Part shown: in pieces, positions 13,723 to 15,037 of the stretch
Layout of the letters: every line of letters starts with the position of its first letter
How positions within the stretch are numbered: position 1 is the first letter of the stretch
NCBI GenBank assembly: GCA_934725535.1
Contig: CAKVBV010000061.1
Location: 1 to 15,037 of the forward strand
Source: an uncultured Bacteroidales bacterium
Lineage (GTDB): Bacteria; Bacteroidota; Bacteroidia; Bacteroidales; Paludibacteraceae
Direction of reading: 5' to 3'
Length of the DNA: 15,037 nucleotides
Made by a program: the position numbers and the translations under genes
Notes under the pieces: model-generated
Seen by the model: only the letters and a program-made list of their open reading frames with translations
What the model was told of the DNA's origin: nothing
Database searches by the model: none

Positions 13723-15037
13723 ATGAAGAAGATAATATCGATAGTAATCTGTTGTGCTACAGCACTTTGCCTGTACGCAGTACCTGCCCGCCGCACAGGG
13801 CGCACCATAACACAAGCCGACGGCACCACCCTCACCATATACACACACGGCGACGAGCATTTCCACTGGCAGACCAATGAGCAAGGCGAGTGGCTATCCC
13901 TCAACGCCCAAGGCAACTACGAGGTCATACCCGCCCTTACCGACGAGCAGATACAGGCACGCCGCAAGGCTTCCCGTCGCCGTATGCCGCAGCAGACCAC
14001 CAAGACCACGCCCCTGAACATAGCCCCGCGCGGACTTATCATACTGGTGAACTTCCAAGACAAGGCATTCACCACTACCAAAGCCGAGATGGACAGCATG
14101 ATAAACGGGCAGCACTACACGCGCGACTACTCCTACACCTATGGCGGTGAGCGTCTCCACATCACCTCTACAGGCTCGGCACGCGAGTACTTCTACGAGG
14201 CGTCCAACCACCAATACCACCCGCAGTTCGATGTGATAGGTCCCGTCACCGTCAGCCAAAAGATGTCATACTACGGCAGCAACGACCGCCAAGGCAACGA
14301 CAAGAACGCCGAGAAGATGATTCAGGAGGCATGCGAACTCGCCAAGAGCGAACACAACGTGGACTTCACCCTCTATGACAACGACAACGACGGCTATGTG
14401 GACTTTGTCTATGTCTTCTATGCTGGCTACGGTGAGGCGGACGGTGGCAGCGAGAACACCATCTGGCCCCATGCCTACTACCTCACCGCTGCCAACATCA
14501 GTTGTATCATCGACGGCAAGCAAGTGGACAGTTACGCTTGCAGCAACGAACTCGATTACTACTCCAAGAAACACAGCGGCATAGGCACCTTCTGCCACGA
14601 GTTCGGCCATGTCCTTGGCTTGCCCGACCTCTATATTACTACCGAGACAAGAACCACCCACAAGACCCTTGGCGCGTGGGACATCATGGACTATGGTCCA
14701 TACAACAACGACGGTAACACCCCGCCCAACTACTCCGGCTATGAGCGTTTCTTCATGGGGTGGGCTACTCCGCGTGTGCTTACTGACGGCGAAGAGGTTA
14801 CTCTCCACGACCTGACCTCCTCCAATGAGGTGCTGCTTATCTCCGAAACCGATGAGCACAACCTGATAGGCAACGACCCGTCCCCCTCCACCTTCTACCT
14901 GTTGGAGAACCGTCAGCAGACAGGGCTCGACACCTACCTGCCCGGACACGGACTGATGCTCACCCGTATCAAGTACAACTACTACCAATGGTACAGCAAC
15001 AGCGTCAACAATACCGCCGCCAGCATGGGCGTGGACC
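13723..15037 (+). CDS. M6-family secreted zinc metalloprotease (3' end outside window)
   Basis: At least 438 residues; the frame is open to the window end. A signal peptide (1-19) is followed by a short prodomain with GDEHFHW (43-49) and a basic linker (79-87), and then the catalytic domain from about 100. The zinc site is HEFGHVLGLPD (H292, E293, H296, D302), as in gluzincin/metzincin-like M6 enzymes. A Met-turn-like WDIMDYG follows at 319-325. DNDNDGYVD (219-227) is a calcium-binding DxDxDG loop. M6 (immune inhibitor A-like) peptidases are exported and degrade host or environmental proteins. Any C-terminal type IX sorting domain would lie beyond the window. The start is chosen for its signal peptide and 16-base spacing. 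It is the last visible gene of the TPR-mlaEF operon. Confidence 0.9.
   Translation, partial: MKKIISIVICCATALCLYAVPARRTGRTITQADGTTLTIYTHGDEHFHWQTNEQGEWLSLNAQGNYEVIPALTDEQIQARRKASRRRMPQQTTKTTPLNIAPRGLIILVNFQDKAFTTTKAEMDSMINGQHYTRDYSYTYGGERLHITSTGSAREYFYEASNHQYHPQFDVIGPVTVSQKMSYYGSNDRQGNDKNAEKMIQEACELAKSEHNVDFTLYDNDNDGYVDFVYVFYAGYGEADGGSENTIWPHAYYLTAANISCIIDGKQVDSYACSNELDYYSKKHSGIGTFCHEFGHVLGLPDLYITTETRTTHKTLGAWDIMDYGPYNNDGNTPPNYSGYERFFMGWATPRVLTDGEEVTLHDLTSSNEVLLISETDEHNLIGNDPSPSTFYLLENRQQTGLDTYLPGHGLMLTRIKYNYYQWYSNSVNNTAASMGVD

Noticed and set aside
14266..14988. 240-codon minus-strand frame
   Set aside because: Val-rich antisense shadow of the M6 protease, whose zinc motif and calcium loop prove the plus-strand frame.

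Overview
The window reads as chromosomal DNA of a Bacteroidetes bacterium, most likely order Bacteroidales. The evidence is: promoters of the TTTG-N20-TAnnTTTG type; almost no Shine-Dalgarno sequences; a DUF4924-type gene; an LtaS-like alkaline-phosphatase-superfamily enzyme; an acpP-fabF pair; and an M6-family secreted metalloprotease. I cannot name a genus from the sequence alone. Most of it is housekeeping DNA with dense, overlapping operons. The unusual material lies in the first 600 bases, in the 640-base spacer at 9807-10450, and in the secreted-protein genes at the right edge.

Layout. 1-608: a gene-free leader region with short direct repeats, a TACCTTTG promoter box and a chain of hairpins that may be a small RNA, then the promoter and a real Shine-Dalgarno for a plus-strand NhaP2-type K+(Na+)/H+ antiporter (609-2237). 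6855 down to 2227, minus strand: six tightly packed genes, rplY (L25), pth, an LtaS-like membrane sulfatase-fold enzyme, an Hsp15/RqcP-type S4 protein, a DUF4924 protein and nth. 7025-7096, minus: tRNA-Gln(UUG) with its own promoter and terminator. 9806 down to 7165, minus: acpP, fabF and asd behind one clear promoter. 9807-10450: a spacer with REP-like palindromes and two families of 11-bp tandem repeats. 10451 to the right edge, plus: a TPR/beta-propeller exported protein, MlaE-type permease, MlaF-type ATPase, a small secreted protein that looks like a free-standing M6 protease prodomain, and an M6 metalloprotease cut off by the window end.

How the genes fit together. L25, Pth and the S4 protein all act on ribosomes or peptidyl-tRNA, so that operon looks like a ribosome maintenance and rescue cluster that also carries envelope and DNA-repair genes. 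acpP and fabF are carrier and elongation enzyme of fatty-acid synthesis; asd feeds lysine/diaminopimelate and threonine/methionine synthesis. The right-hand operon links an Mla-type lipid transporter, without its usual MCE substrate-binding gene, to exported proteins. Its most interesting element is the small protein at 13353-13706, which shares a GDEH.HW block with the N-terminus of the adjacent protease but has no catalytic domain. It may be a protease inhibitor or chaperone, or a truncated relic.
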